A stretch of DNA of 64,000 bases from GSA-30 sp036384435 (lineage in GTDB: Bacteria > Pseudomonadota > Gammaproteobacteria > Xanthomonadales > Rhodanobacteraceae). The notes beneath the pieces were generated by a model, which saw nothing but the letters and a program-made list of their open reading frames with translations, did no database searches and was not told where the DNA came from. Each line of letters starts with the position of its first letter. Within the stretch, counting starts at the first letter, position 1. The stretch is taken from contig NZ_DASVMI010000043.1 in NCBI RefSeq assembly GCF_036384435.1, positions 1 to 64,000 of the forward strand, written 5' to 3'. Below, in pieces: positions 30,201 to 37,176 of the stretch. The position numbers and the translations under genes are program-made.

Positions 30201-30299
30201 TTCGCTCTCGCGCCGAACCAGTATCCAGGGATCGGTCGCAACGGTGCTGGGCGATGCCGAGCAGGCGGCAGGAGCCGGCATCGAGTCTTGGTGTTCCAA
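27225..30299 (-). CDS. GH65 disaccharide phosphorylase fused to beta-phosphoglucomutase
   Basis: The 1024-aa product combines two enzymes. Residues 1 to about 780 are a GH65 phosphorylase: N-terminal beta-sandwich, (alpha/alpha)6 barrel with 'HEVTGPDEYS' (general acid Glu506), and a small C-terminal domain. Residues from about 797 on are a HAD-family beta-phosphoglucomutase with 'VIFDLDGVIADT' (Asp801 nucleophile, Asp803 acid/base) and 'CIGVEDAVAGV'. GH65 enzymes invert the alpha bond of maltose, trehalose, kojibiose or nigerose and give beta-glucose 1-phosphate, which the mutase turns into glucose 6-phosphate. The start is the TTG at 30299, preceded by GAGGGA at six bases; an ATG lies 18 bases inside. 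Which disaccharide is used cannot be decided by eye. Confidence 0.92.
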   Translation of the reverse strand: MEHQDSMPAPAACSASPSTVATDPWILVRRESELSGAAQEESLFALANGNLGVRAGLEEGDSPTQGSFLAGVWERTPIEYHERFPGFAAHTDTRVPVADATRIHLRLGDTPVRLEDGQWLDFSRQLDLRTGMYRRHLRWRSPDGFTLDIHAERVVSLGVPGLLGIRYRVTSVDYEGPITLESAISTARDAVEQGHDPRIGARLDGGLVNTDTFAEEEISWIGQKTTHSDIRVICAQGHIVLDGSLAFRHAALVPHGVMQMYDGMLMPGSSVAIEKFAAYSWTQPGDCEPHAELYARAEDTLRQGLNNGFPALLARQSAELDHLWRDADIAIDGDVESEQALRFNLFHVFQSSSRDGNGSTAAKGLTGEGYEGHYFWDAEIFMLPVLATLSPTLARSMLSYRYRTLDRSRLHARELNHPRGALYAWRTISGDECSAYFPGGSAQYHINAAVAWAIRLYVDASGDTDFMRDHGAEMLFETARVWLDVGHFNARRAGAFCIHEVTGPDEYSALVHNNHYTNRMAQKHLRDAADTAAWMAGAAPVQYAQLRERIGLSDDEIDLWRKAADAMYLPVDDKLGIFPQDDNFLELPRLQVQAEETKRPLLLRLHPMTIYRHQVCKQADTVLALMLAGEDVDADAKRRNLEYYEGVTIHDSTLSASTFGVVAAEVGQVGKAYRYFQDTLRVDLDDSHGNAAHGIHMAAMAGSWLAFSWGFGGLRVIDGKPSLVPRLPAAWNGYRFGVRWGDALLRMTVSRDGVRYRLGRGDSLDFLHNGNPVRLLAGEELHLPRADARESNADAKAVIFDLDGVIADTAVVHLAAWKQLAEELGVPFTMTTAERLKGVDRMGSLEIILEGSKKSYTSEEKTVLADRKNAYYVERIQHFGPQDLLPGARDAVESVRAAGLKTALASASRNAPTLLDRMGIAHLFDYVVDAATIEHSKPDPEIFLAAARGVDIAPALCIGVEDAVAGVAGIKAAGMFAIGIGDPTELAQADTVLPGLQSFAINDFVRQHDPLPASLQAGTIHTTT

Positions 30300-30366
30300 C
30301 GTAAATCCCTCGCGAGGCGTGTCTTGGGTGATGTCCCGGAGCGTTCCAGGGGTGAGCGGGGCGCGA

Positions 30367-30420
30367 GCATTGCAGCAAATGATATCGATATCAAGACATC
30401 GATATCATTTGCTGCAATGC
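30367..30420. promoter_or_regulatory. long inverted repeat with LacI-type operators
   Basis: Perfect 23-base arms at 30367-30389 and 30398-30420 flank an 8-base spacer. Inside lies TGATATCGATATCA (30380-30393), a perfect 14-bp palindrome with a central CG, typical of LacI-family operators; a second site, AGACATCGATATCA (30394-30407), matches it at 12 of 14 bases. It is 68 bases upstream of the GH65 start and just past the stop of the 30430 gene, so it is the probable control site of the cassette operon. Confidence 0.75.
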
Positions 30421-30429
30421 AGTATTTTT

Positions 30430-30963
30430 CTAGATTTTACGGAGACTTAGCTTTGGATGAGGTTGCTTGTACGAAGAACTCCCAGACTTGGCATCACCCG
30501 TTTGGTCATCGACGTAACCGATACTCGGCCAGAACCCTTCGAATAAAGTTCGTTCATTTGGATAAAGCCGGCCGCCTTCGCGCTGGACGTTGTTCGTTTG
30601 CAGGTGGCTTGAGATGAAATGCTGCCCTTCGGCGATGGGGTCGCTGCTTTGTGGTTCTTGCCAGCGACATGGATACCGTTGCGACCGCGTTTCCATCACC
30701 GGGTATTGGAACGTTTCAGCATCGCTGTCGAAGGGCTGGATGGGGCAACGAACGTCATGGCTCGGCCCCCCGGGATCGACGTGCGTACGAATTGCCATGT
30801 CGCCGTAGTCGGGCAACAGTGATCGGCCGAGGGCGGAAAAGCTGATTCGGGAGCTGGCGCTGGTGTCGGTGAGCGAACTGTCCGCCTTGGCCGCCAGTGC
30901 GATAGGCGACAATAGGACGGACGCGATGGCACGCAGCACTAGCGGAAATTTGGCGGATGACAT
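30430..30963 (-). CDS. unrecognised small exported protein
   Basis: The 177-aa frame starts at an ATG six bases after GGGGAG. It begins with a good signal peptide (residues 1-28, 'VLRAIASVLLSPIALAAKADSS'). The rest is polar, with Pro, Ser, Gln and Asp, two Cys, and no known motif or repeat. I do not recognise a family. It lies between the repressor and the GH65 operon and points the same way as the operon, but the long inverted repeat lies at its end. It could be a true cassette gene or the remains of a longer one. Confidence 0.5.
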   Translation of the reverse strand: MSSAKFPLVLRAIASVLLSPIALAAKADSSLTDTSASSRISFSALGRSLLPDYGDMAIRTHVDPGGPSHDVRCPIQPFDSDAETFQYPVMETRSQRYPCRWQEPQSSDPIAEGQHFISSHLQTNNVQREGGRLYPNERTLFEGFWPSIGYVDDQTGDAKSGSSSYKQPHPKLSLRKI

Positions 30964-31077
30964 GGTGTACTCCCCGGAATGGGAGTACGCCGAATGTAGG
31001 GCCGATCGCTGCCGTGGGGTGCGATCCGTCTTGCGAGGTCAGGATGGGGTGAGACTTATGTCGGGCTTTGAGTATCT

Positions 31078-32094
31078 ATGAGTGGCAAACACGGGAAAGG
31101 GAAGTCGGAAGCCTCGACCCCCACCAACCTGACCATGGCTGATCTTGCTGCTTTGGCGGGTGTCTCCAAGATCACGGTATCGCGCGCCTTGAGCGACAGT
31201 CCGCTGGTGAATCGCAAGACACGTGACCATGTGCAGGCCCTGGCTCGCGAACATGGGTACAAGCTGAACGTCAGTGCCCGCAACCTGAGGTTGCGGCGTA
31301 GTCACACCGTGGCGGTGATCGTGGAGATGAAGCCCAGCAGCGATCGAACTATGTTCGATCCCTATCCGCTGGTGCTGCTTGGCGGCATATCGCAGGAGCT
31401 GACTGCCGCCGGCTACAGCGTCCTGTTGACCACACGCCAGGGAGCGACGGCCGCGGCCGTCCAGGCTGCCGACGGCATGATTTTGCTGGGCCAGGGTGTG
31501 CGTCAGGACGCCGTTCGCCGTTTCGACAAACTGGGCTTGCCCATGGTGGTTTGGGGTGCGCAGGCCGAGCATGACGAGCACGTGGTCGTGGGTAGCGACA
31601 ACCGATCCGGCGGTGCCGCCGTAGCGCGGCGGTTCGTGGCGCATGGACGGCAAAACCCGGTGTTCATTGGCAATCCCAGCCACCTGGAAATCTTCGAGCG
31701 CCTGAGTGGTTTCGTCGACGCGTTGGCCGAGCATGGCATCAAGCCGCTGTTGATCCGTCGCGACGAATTCACGGTGGCCTCGGGTGTCGACGCCATCGAA
31801 TCGCTGGCCTCGCGCGGTGTCGCCTTCGATGCGGTTTTCGCTTGCAGCGATCTGCTGGCCATGGGCGCGGTGCGCGCCATCGAAGCCTTGGGCCGCAAGG
31901 TGCCGGTCGATGTTTCGGTGGTCGGCTACGACGACATGCCCCTGGCCGCCAGTTTCATGCCCCCCTTGAGTTCTGTTCGCCAGGACTGGCAAGCCGGCGG
32001 CATCCTGCTTGCGCGCAAGGCGCTGGCGTTGATCCAGGGCCAACCCGTGGAGTCGGAATCGTTGCCGGTGGAGTTAGTCGAGCGGGCGACGTGA
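31078..32094 (+). CDS. LacI-family repressor of the alpha-glucoside cassette
   Basis: The 338-aa product has an N-terminal helix-turn-helix 'MADLAALAGVSKITVSRALSD' (about residues 20-40), a hinge 'VSARNLRLRR', and a sugar-binding effector domain ending in 'GYDDMPLAASFMPPLSSVRQDW', the usual LacI/GalR C-terminal pattern. It is divergent from the 30430 gene and the GH65 operon. The operator-like repeat at 30367 is the probable target. The inducer is likely the imported disaccharide or glucose. Confidence 0.92.
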   Translation: MSGKHGKGKSEASTPTNLTMADLAALAGVSKITVSRALSDSPLVNRKTRDHVQALAREHGYKLNVSARNLRLRRSHTVAVIVEMKPSSDRTMFDPYPLVLLGGISQELTAAGYSVLLTTRQGATAAAVQAADGMILLGQGVRQDAVRRFDKLGLPMVVWGAQAEHDEHVVVGSDNRSGGAAVARRFVAHGRQNPVFIGNPSHLEIFERLSGFVDALAEHGIKPLLIRRDEFTVASGVDAIESLASRGVAFDAVFACSDLLAMGAVRAIEALGRKVPVDVSVVGYDDMPLAASFMPPLSSVRQDWQAGGILLARKALALIQGQPVESESLPVELVERAT

Positions 32095-32126
32095 GTGAAT
32101 GAGTGAGGCCGGCGGCTGCGCCGCCT

Positions 32127-32340
32127 GTGAGGCCGCTCGCTGGCGCTCGCTGCGAGGTCGGCAGCTTCGCTGCCTGTAAACGGGAAAAGCAGAGCATTAA
32201 AGAGCCGTTCCGTCCAGCTCACCGTAGCCTGCTTTTACCTCCTCACAGCCTGCATCGCAGGCGACTTCACAGCGAGCGCTAGCGAGCGGCCTCACAGGCA
32301 GCAAAGCTGCCGGCCTTACAGCGAGCGCCAGCGAGCGGCT
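32127..32340. repeat. GC-rich inverted repeats at the cassette border
   Basis: A 26-base unit at 32127-32152 and its inverted copy at 32270-32295 match except for one base. A third, shorter copy in the inverted direction lies at 32319-32340. The core is 'CGCTCGCTGGCGCTCGC'. Similar pieces occur at 21580-21600 and 51880-51900. They lie between the 3' ends of the repressor and pilS genes and could act as a bidirectional terminator or be mobile repeat units. Confidence 0.7.
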
Positions 32341-32347
32341 TCCCCCG

Positions 32348-33997
32348 TTACGCTTCGACCTCGGCATTCTTGCCTCGGTAAGCTGGCGTAAGTACCAAGC
32401 GAAAACAGCTGCCACCACCGGCAACGCGTACGTACTCCAGCGAAGCCTGGTTGGCCTCGCTCATCTGGCGGGCCAGGTACAGGCCCAGACCCGTGCCGTA
32501 CTCATGGGTGGTGTAGAACGGTTCGAAGATCTGGGCTGCGACCTTGGGCGGGATACCGGGGCCACGGTCGATGACCTCAAGGATCGGCACCCCGTGCTCG
32601 CCATGCCGGGCCACGACCATCACGCGTGCCGGCTGGCCGGGCATGCGGCCGTAGCGCAAGGCGTTCTGTACCAGATTCCACACTACTTGCTGCAATTGCT
32701 GCGGATCGGCCATGGCGGCCACCGGTTCGTTGCCGGCGATGACGCGCAGGGAATCCTCGCCCAGATCGTTACCCTGGCGATACTCCTCGACGAAGCTCAA
32801 TGCCCAACGACCCAGATCCAGCGTTTCCGGGCGTGAGCGCTCGCGACGCGACAGCTGCAGGATGTTCTCGATGATCTCGTTCAAGCGCACGCAGTGGTTG
32901 TTGATGATCTCCACCATGCGCTGGTCAGTGCTGCTGAGGTCGGTCGATTCGGCCAGCAACTGCGCCGAATAGCGGATCGCCGCCAGTGGATTGCGGATCT
33001 CATGGGCGATCGAGGCGGACAATCGCCCGAGGGAGCTCAACGTCAGCTCTTCGGCTCGTCGCGATACCAGGGAGGTGTCGTCCAGGAAGATGAGCACGTG
33101 GGAGTCGTCGCTCGGGGCCAGCCGGGTGAAACGCGGCACTACTTCCGGTACGCCATCGGCCAGTTGCGTGGAGGTTTCGTCGAGCTTGCCGGAGGTCATC
33201 CAGTGATAAAGGCGCCTTGACAGTTCCGGGGCCAGGCGGCCCAGGTCACGCTGGTCGGCGGAGGGGTTGCCCAGCAGCATCCAGGCCGATTCATTGATCT
33301 GGTGAATGCGGTTGGCGTCGTCCACGAGCAGCACGCCGGTCTTCATGCGGCGGATGATCAGTTCATTGACCTGGGACAAGTTGGCCAGGTCGATACTGCG
33401 CTGCTCGGCTAACGCCTCGGTGGCGCGCATCTGGCGGCTGAGCACATGACAGAGCAGGGTGCTGGCGAAGTAGGCCAGGCCGAACAAGCCCGACTCCAGC
33501 AGTTCACGATCCATGCTCGAATCGACCTGCGGCAGTTCCAGGGCCGAATGGCCCAGGATGCCCAGCGTGGCAAGGGCAGCGAAGAATAGCGACAGGCGCA
33601 GTGGCAGAATCAGCGCACCGGCACTGAGATTCACCGCCAGCATCATGGCGATGCCGATGCGGGCGTCATGCATCGAGGTCACGGCCAGCACGGCCGCGAC
33701 GATATCGACTACCAACGCGCCCGATACGACCAGCCGGCTGCGCTGTACGCCCTTGCGGGTCACCATCAACACGCCCAGGGTAAATAGCAGAAATACCAGG
33801 GCGACGTTGCGCGCAAAGCTCACATCGATGAGCTTGGGCCAGCCCAGCCAGGGAGGGCTGAAGGCCAAGCCGATGTAGATCAGTGCCTGGACCAGACGGA
33901 AGTAATTGAGGAACGATAGTTCATGGCGCACCGCCTCGGGGGCGGGGCGAGGAGCGGGTGAAGCGGGCGACGCTGAGGTTTGCACCTGGGCGGGCAC
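32348..33997 (-). CDS. pilS: PilS, sensor kinase for type IV pili
   Basis: The product has six hydrophobic segments in the first 170 residues, a PAS-like region ('VNELIIRRMKTGVLLVDD'), a HisKA domain with His in 'SIAHEIRNPLAAI', and an ATPase domain ('WNLVQNALRYG', 'DRGPGIPP', 'GTGLGLYLARQM'), which is the PilS layout. The start is uncertain: I used the GTG at 33997, but a GTG at 33931 or an ATG at 34135 are possible; the extra N-terminal part is Pro-rich and looks like untranslated DNA. It would phosphorylate PilR at 21709. It is divergent from sucC. Confidence 0.85.
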   Translation of the reverse strand: MPAQVQTSASPASPAPRPAPEAVRHELSFLNYFRLVQALIYIGLAFSPPWLGWPKLIDVSFARNVALVFLLFTLGVLMVTRKGVQRSRLVVSGALVVDIVAAVLAVTSMHDARIGIAMMLAVNLSAGALILPLRLSLFFAALATLGILGHSALELPQVDSSMDRELLESGLFGLAYFASTLLCHVLSRQMRATEALAEQRSIDLANLSQVNELIIRRMKTGVLLVDDANRIHQINESAWMLLGNPSADQRDLGRLAPELSRRLYHWMTSGKLDETSTQLADGVPEVVPRFTRLAPSDDSHVLIFLDDTSLVSRRAEELTLSSLGRLSASIAHEIRNPLAAIRYSAQLLAESTDLSSTDQRMVEIINNHCVRLNEIIENILQLSRRERSRPETLDLGRWALSFVEEYRQGNDLGEDSLRVIAGNEPVAAMADPQQLQQVVWNLVQNALRYGRMPGQPARVMVVARHGEHGVPILEVIDRGPGIPPKVAAQIFEPFYTTHEYGTGLGLYLARQMSEANQASLEYVRVAGGGSCFRLVLTPAYRGKNAEVEA

Positions 33998-34418
33998 TCG
34001 TTGGGCGGGTGGGAGGAGTATAGGCGGTTGGCTGCGCGGGTTTGGAGGTGGGGGCGGTATTGGAAACGGATGACGGGGGCGCAAGTCCGTGCGCCCCGGG
34101 GTGATCACAAGCACCGCCAGACCCCGTCGCGGCATGGGCGCTTGCCCCTGGGAGACGGCTGCCATCGGCCGCCAATCCCCTTTCGACCCCAGCCACAATT
34201 CGCCCTCCCATAATTTGTCGCAGCGCACAACCCCTTTCCATCACGGGCCGCTTCCGCGAAAATACCTGGCCGTATTGCGCGGTTTTTCGTCATGTGAAGG
34301 CATGGCGGCGGCGCACTGCACTCGGCAGCGCGTTGTGTACCCGCCGTCCGTTCCCCTTCGCCTGCGCCTGACCATCGGTGCATGGCGCCAATGTTTCCCC
34401 GTTCGCTCGAGGTATCGA

Positions 34419-35579
34419 ATGAATTTCCACGAGTACCAGGCTAAAGAACTGTTCGCGCAGTACGGCATTGCCGTGCCGCCGGGCAAGGTTGCCAACTCTC
34501 CCGATGCCGCTGTCGACGCCGCCAAGCACCTTGGTGGTTCGCAGTGGATGGTTAAGGCTCAGATCCACGCAGGTGGCCGCGGCAAGGCCGGCGGCGTCAA
34601 GTTCTGCAAGAGCCTCGACGATGTCCGTGCTGCCGCCAAGGGCATGCTGGGCACCAACATGGAAACCTACCAGTCCGCTGGCCGCGCGCTGCCGGTCAAT
34701 CTGGTGCTGGTCACCGATGCCACCAACATCGCCAAGGAGCTGTACCTGTCGATCCTGGTCGACCGCGACTCCAAGTCGGTGTCGTTCATTGCCTCCAAGC
34801 ATGGCGGCGTGGACATCGAGCAGGTCGCCAAGGATACGCCCGAAGATATCCACACCATCGTGGTCGATTTCGTCGAAGGCCTGCAGCCGTACCAGTGCCG
34901 CCAGCTCGGCTTCGCGATGGATCTCAACGCCAAGCAAGTCGGTCAGCTGACCAAGATCATGCTGGGCCTGTACAAGCTGTTCAACGACAAGGATCTCTCC
35001 CTCGTTGAACTGAACCCGCTGGCCATCCTCGAAGACGGCAACCTCGCCGCCCTCGACGGCAAGGTCAATTCCGATGACAACGCCGAATTCCGTCACGCCG
35101 ACCTGGCCGCCATGCGCGACCTGAGCCAGGAAGACGCGGCCGAGGCGGCTGCCGTGCAGCACAACCTCAACTACGTCACGATGGACGGCACCATCGGTTG
35201 CATGGTCAATGGCGCTGGCCTGGCCATGGCGACCATGGACGTCATCAAGCTGGCGGGCGGCGAGCCGGCCAACTTCCTCGACGTCGGCGGTGGTGCCACC
35301 AAGGAGCGCGTGACCGAGGCGTTCAAGCTGATCACCTCCTCGGACAAGGTGAAGGCCATCCTGGTCAACATCTTTGGCGGCATCGTCCGCTGCGACATGA
35401 TTGCCGAAGGCATCATCGCCGCAGTCAAGGAAGTGGGTCTGAAGATTCCGGTGGTGGTGCGCCTGCAGGGCACCAATGTCGAGAAGGGCCGCGAACTGCT
35501 GGCCAACTCCGGCCTGGCGATCACGCCGGCTGATGATCTCAACGACGCGGCGCAGAAAGCCGTGGCCGCCGCGAAGTGA
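34419..35579 (+). CDS. sucC: succinyl-CoA synthetase beta subunit
   Basis: The 386-aa product starts at an ATG after CGAGG and reads 'MNFHEYQAKELFAQYGI', the usual SucC N-terminus. The ATP-grasp domain has 'AQIHAGGRGKAGGVKF', and the C-terminal domain has 'VNIFGGIVRCD', the power helix region. With SucD it converts succinyl-CoA to succinate in the TCA cycle with formation of ATP or GTP. It lies 13 bases before sucD. Confidence 0.97.
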   Translation: MNFHEYQAKELFAQYGIAVPPGKVANSPDAAVDAAKHLGGSQWMVKAQIHAGGRGKAGGVKFCKSLDDVRAAAKGMLGTNMETYQSAGRALPVNLVLVTDATNIAKELYLSILVDRDSKSVSFIASKHGGVDIEQVAKDTPEDIHTIVVDFVEGLQPYQCRQLGFAMDLNAKQVGQLTKIMLGLYKLFNDKDLSLVELNPLAILEDGNLAALDGKVNSDDNAEFRHADLAAMRDLSQEDAAEAAAVQHNLNYVTMDGTIGCMVNGAGLAMATMDVIKLAGGEPANFLDVGGGATKERVTEAFKLITSSDKVKAILVNIFGGIVRCDMIAEGIIAAVKEVGLKIPVVVRLQGTNVEKGRELLANSGLAITPADDLNDAAQKAVAAAK

Positions 35580-35592
35580 GGAGCATCCAAGC

Positions 35593-36465
35593 ATGAGCGT
35601 TCTCGTCAATAAAAACACCAAGGTGATCGTGCAGGGCTTCACCGGCCAGCAGGGCACCTTCCATGCGCAGCAGGCGCTCGATTACGGCACCAAGGTCGTC
35701 GGTGGCGTGACTCCGGGCAAGGGCGGCAGTGAGCACATCGGCCTGCCGGTCTTCAACTCTGTCTCGGAAGCCGTGGACGAAACCGGTGCCGATGCCTCGG
35801 TCATCTTCGTGCCGCCGCCGTTTGCGGCCGACTCGATCCTCGAAGCCGTCGATGCGGGCATCCGCGTGATCGTGGCGATCACCGAGGGCATTCCGGTGCT
35901 GGACATGCTGCGCGTGAAGAACGTGTTGGCCCAGCATCCGGAGACCGTGCTGATCGGTCCGAACTGCCCGGGTATCATCACGCCCGGCGAGTGCAAGATC
36001 GGCATCATGCCAGGCCACATCCACCAGCCAGGCAAGGTGGGTATCGTGTCGCGTTCGGGCACGCTGACCTACGAAGCGGTCTTCCAGACCACCAATGAGG
36101 GCCTGGGCCAGTCGACCTGCATCGGCATCGGCGGTGACCCTATCAACGGCCTGAACTTCATCGACTGCCTGAAGCTGTTTCAGGACGATCCGCAGACCGA
36201 AGGCATCATCATGGTGGGCGAGATTGGCGGTTCGGCCGAAGAAGACGCCGCCGAGTTCATCGGCGAGTACGTCAAGAAGCCGGTCGTGTCGTTCATCGCC
36301 GGCGCGTCGGCTCCGGCCGGCAAGCGCATGGGCCATGCCGGTGCGATCATCTCTGGTGGCAAGGGCACGGCCGCAGCCAAGTTCGCCGCTCTGGAAAAGG
36401 CTGGCGTGACGACGGTGAAGTCGCCTGCCGACTTGGGTAAGACGCTTGCCAAGCTGATGAAGTAA
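35593..36465 (+). CDS. sucD: succinyl-CoA synthetase alpha subunit
   Basis: The 290-aa product starts after GAGGAG, which overlaps the sucC stop. It has the CoA-binding Rossmann N-terminus ('KVIVQGFTGQQGTFHAQQAL'), 'IGPNCPGIITPGE', and the catalytic His in 'KRMGHAGAIISGGKGTA', which is phosphorylated in the reaction. It forms the enzyme with SucC, and the two are cotranscribed and end at a good terminator. Confidence 0.97.
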   Translation: MSVLVNKNTKVIVQGFTGQQGTFHAQQALDYGTKVVGGVTPGKGGSEHIGLPVFNSVSEAVDETGADASVIFVPPPFAADSILEAVDAGIRVIVAITEGIPVLDMLRVKNVLAQHPETVLIGPNCPGIITPGECKIGIMPGHIHQPGKVGIVSRSGTLTYEAVFQTTNEGLGQSTCIGIGGDPINGLNFIDCLKLFQDDPQTEGIIMVGEIGGSAEEDAAEFIGEYVKKPVVSFIAGASAPAGKRMGHAGAIISGGKGTAAAKFAALEKAGVTTVKSPADLGKTLAKLMK

Positions 36466-36490
36466 TCCGGTACGTTTCGACGTACCGAAA

Positions 36491-36518
36491 AGGGTCGCTG
36501 CGAAGCGGCCCTTTTTTT
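36491..36518 (+). terminator. terminator of sucCD
   Basis: A stem of AGGGTCGCT and AGCGGCCCT with one non-Watson-Crick pair is followed by seven T, 25 bases past the sucD stop. Confidence 0.85.
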
Positions 36519-36589
36519 GCTCGTCTTCAGCCTTCGATGATGAGAAGCCGACTAACCCTGTGCCTGGGGGCTTGCTGGTCGCAATGATT

Positions 36590-37090
36590 CGGCGACTGGC
36601 GATGGTGGCAGTTGTCCTGGCGAGTTCCTCCGACATGGACATCGACGATATCGGCCGTCGAGGCACTCATGACGACATGATCGACAGCATCGGTCGGTAC
36701 GGCTGACTCGGCGACATCGAGCATCACGAAGTCAGCGAATTTCCCAGGTTACAGGCTACCGATGACATGCGCCTTGAGAATATCCGCTTCTGCCGTCTGC
36801 GCCGCCGGTTCGCTCTCGTCAGTGGTCAAGCCGGCAAGCGCGATGCTTGGTTGCCTTTGTGGTTCGGCTGTGTCTGCGTCCAGGCGAAGAAGTCGCCGGC
36901 CCGCTGCATGGCCTGTCGATACGTCCATTGCGGTCCCACGACACGCGCGGTGGCGCCATGGACAAAGCGTAGCTCTGAAATCCCAGTCGCTTGCGCCATG
37001 CACTGATACCGATCGCGTCACGCCGGAAGGTCTCATGGCTATGTGTTGCCATGGCGGCATCAGGTTTATACATGCCAGGCAACGCAATGG
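36590..37090 (-). pseudogene. decayed amidohydrolase-like gene
   Basis: Read leftwards, one frame gives 'HVIGSL', a stop, and then 'PGKFADFVMLDVAESAVP' and 'STADIVDVHVGGT'. This is the C-terminal pattern of metal-dependent amidohydrolases (G-S-L-E-P-G-K-x-A-D-F-V-x-L-D), with the Glu codon changed to a stop. Upstream the coding potential shifts between frames, for example 'FVHGATARVVGPQWTYRQAM' in another frame. No intact start or active-site motif remains. The exact limits and the parent family are uncertain. Confidence 0.4.
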
Positions 37091-37176
37091 GAGTGCCGAC
37101 GACGCACAGCGTGGATCACTTCACAAGACGAAGTCGCGGACATGCCGCGACTTCGACTTTTTGCCAGACACCAAAT

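Noticed and set aside
32127..32340. CRISPR array
   Set aside because: The repeats are inverted and unevenly spaced, and no cas gene is near.
34290..35657. Minus-strand open frame of 455 codons across sucC
   Set aside because: It is the complement of sucC, a certain gene; the frame is a product of high GC content.
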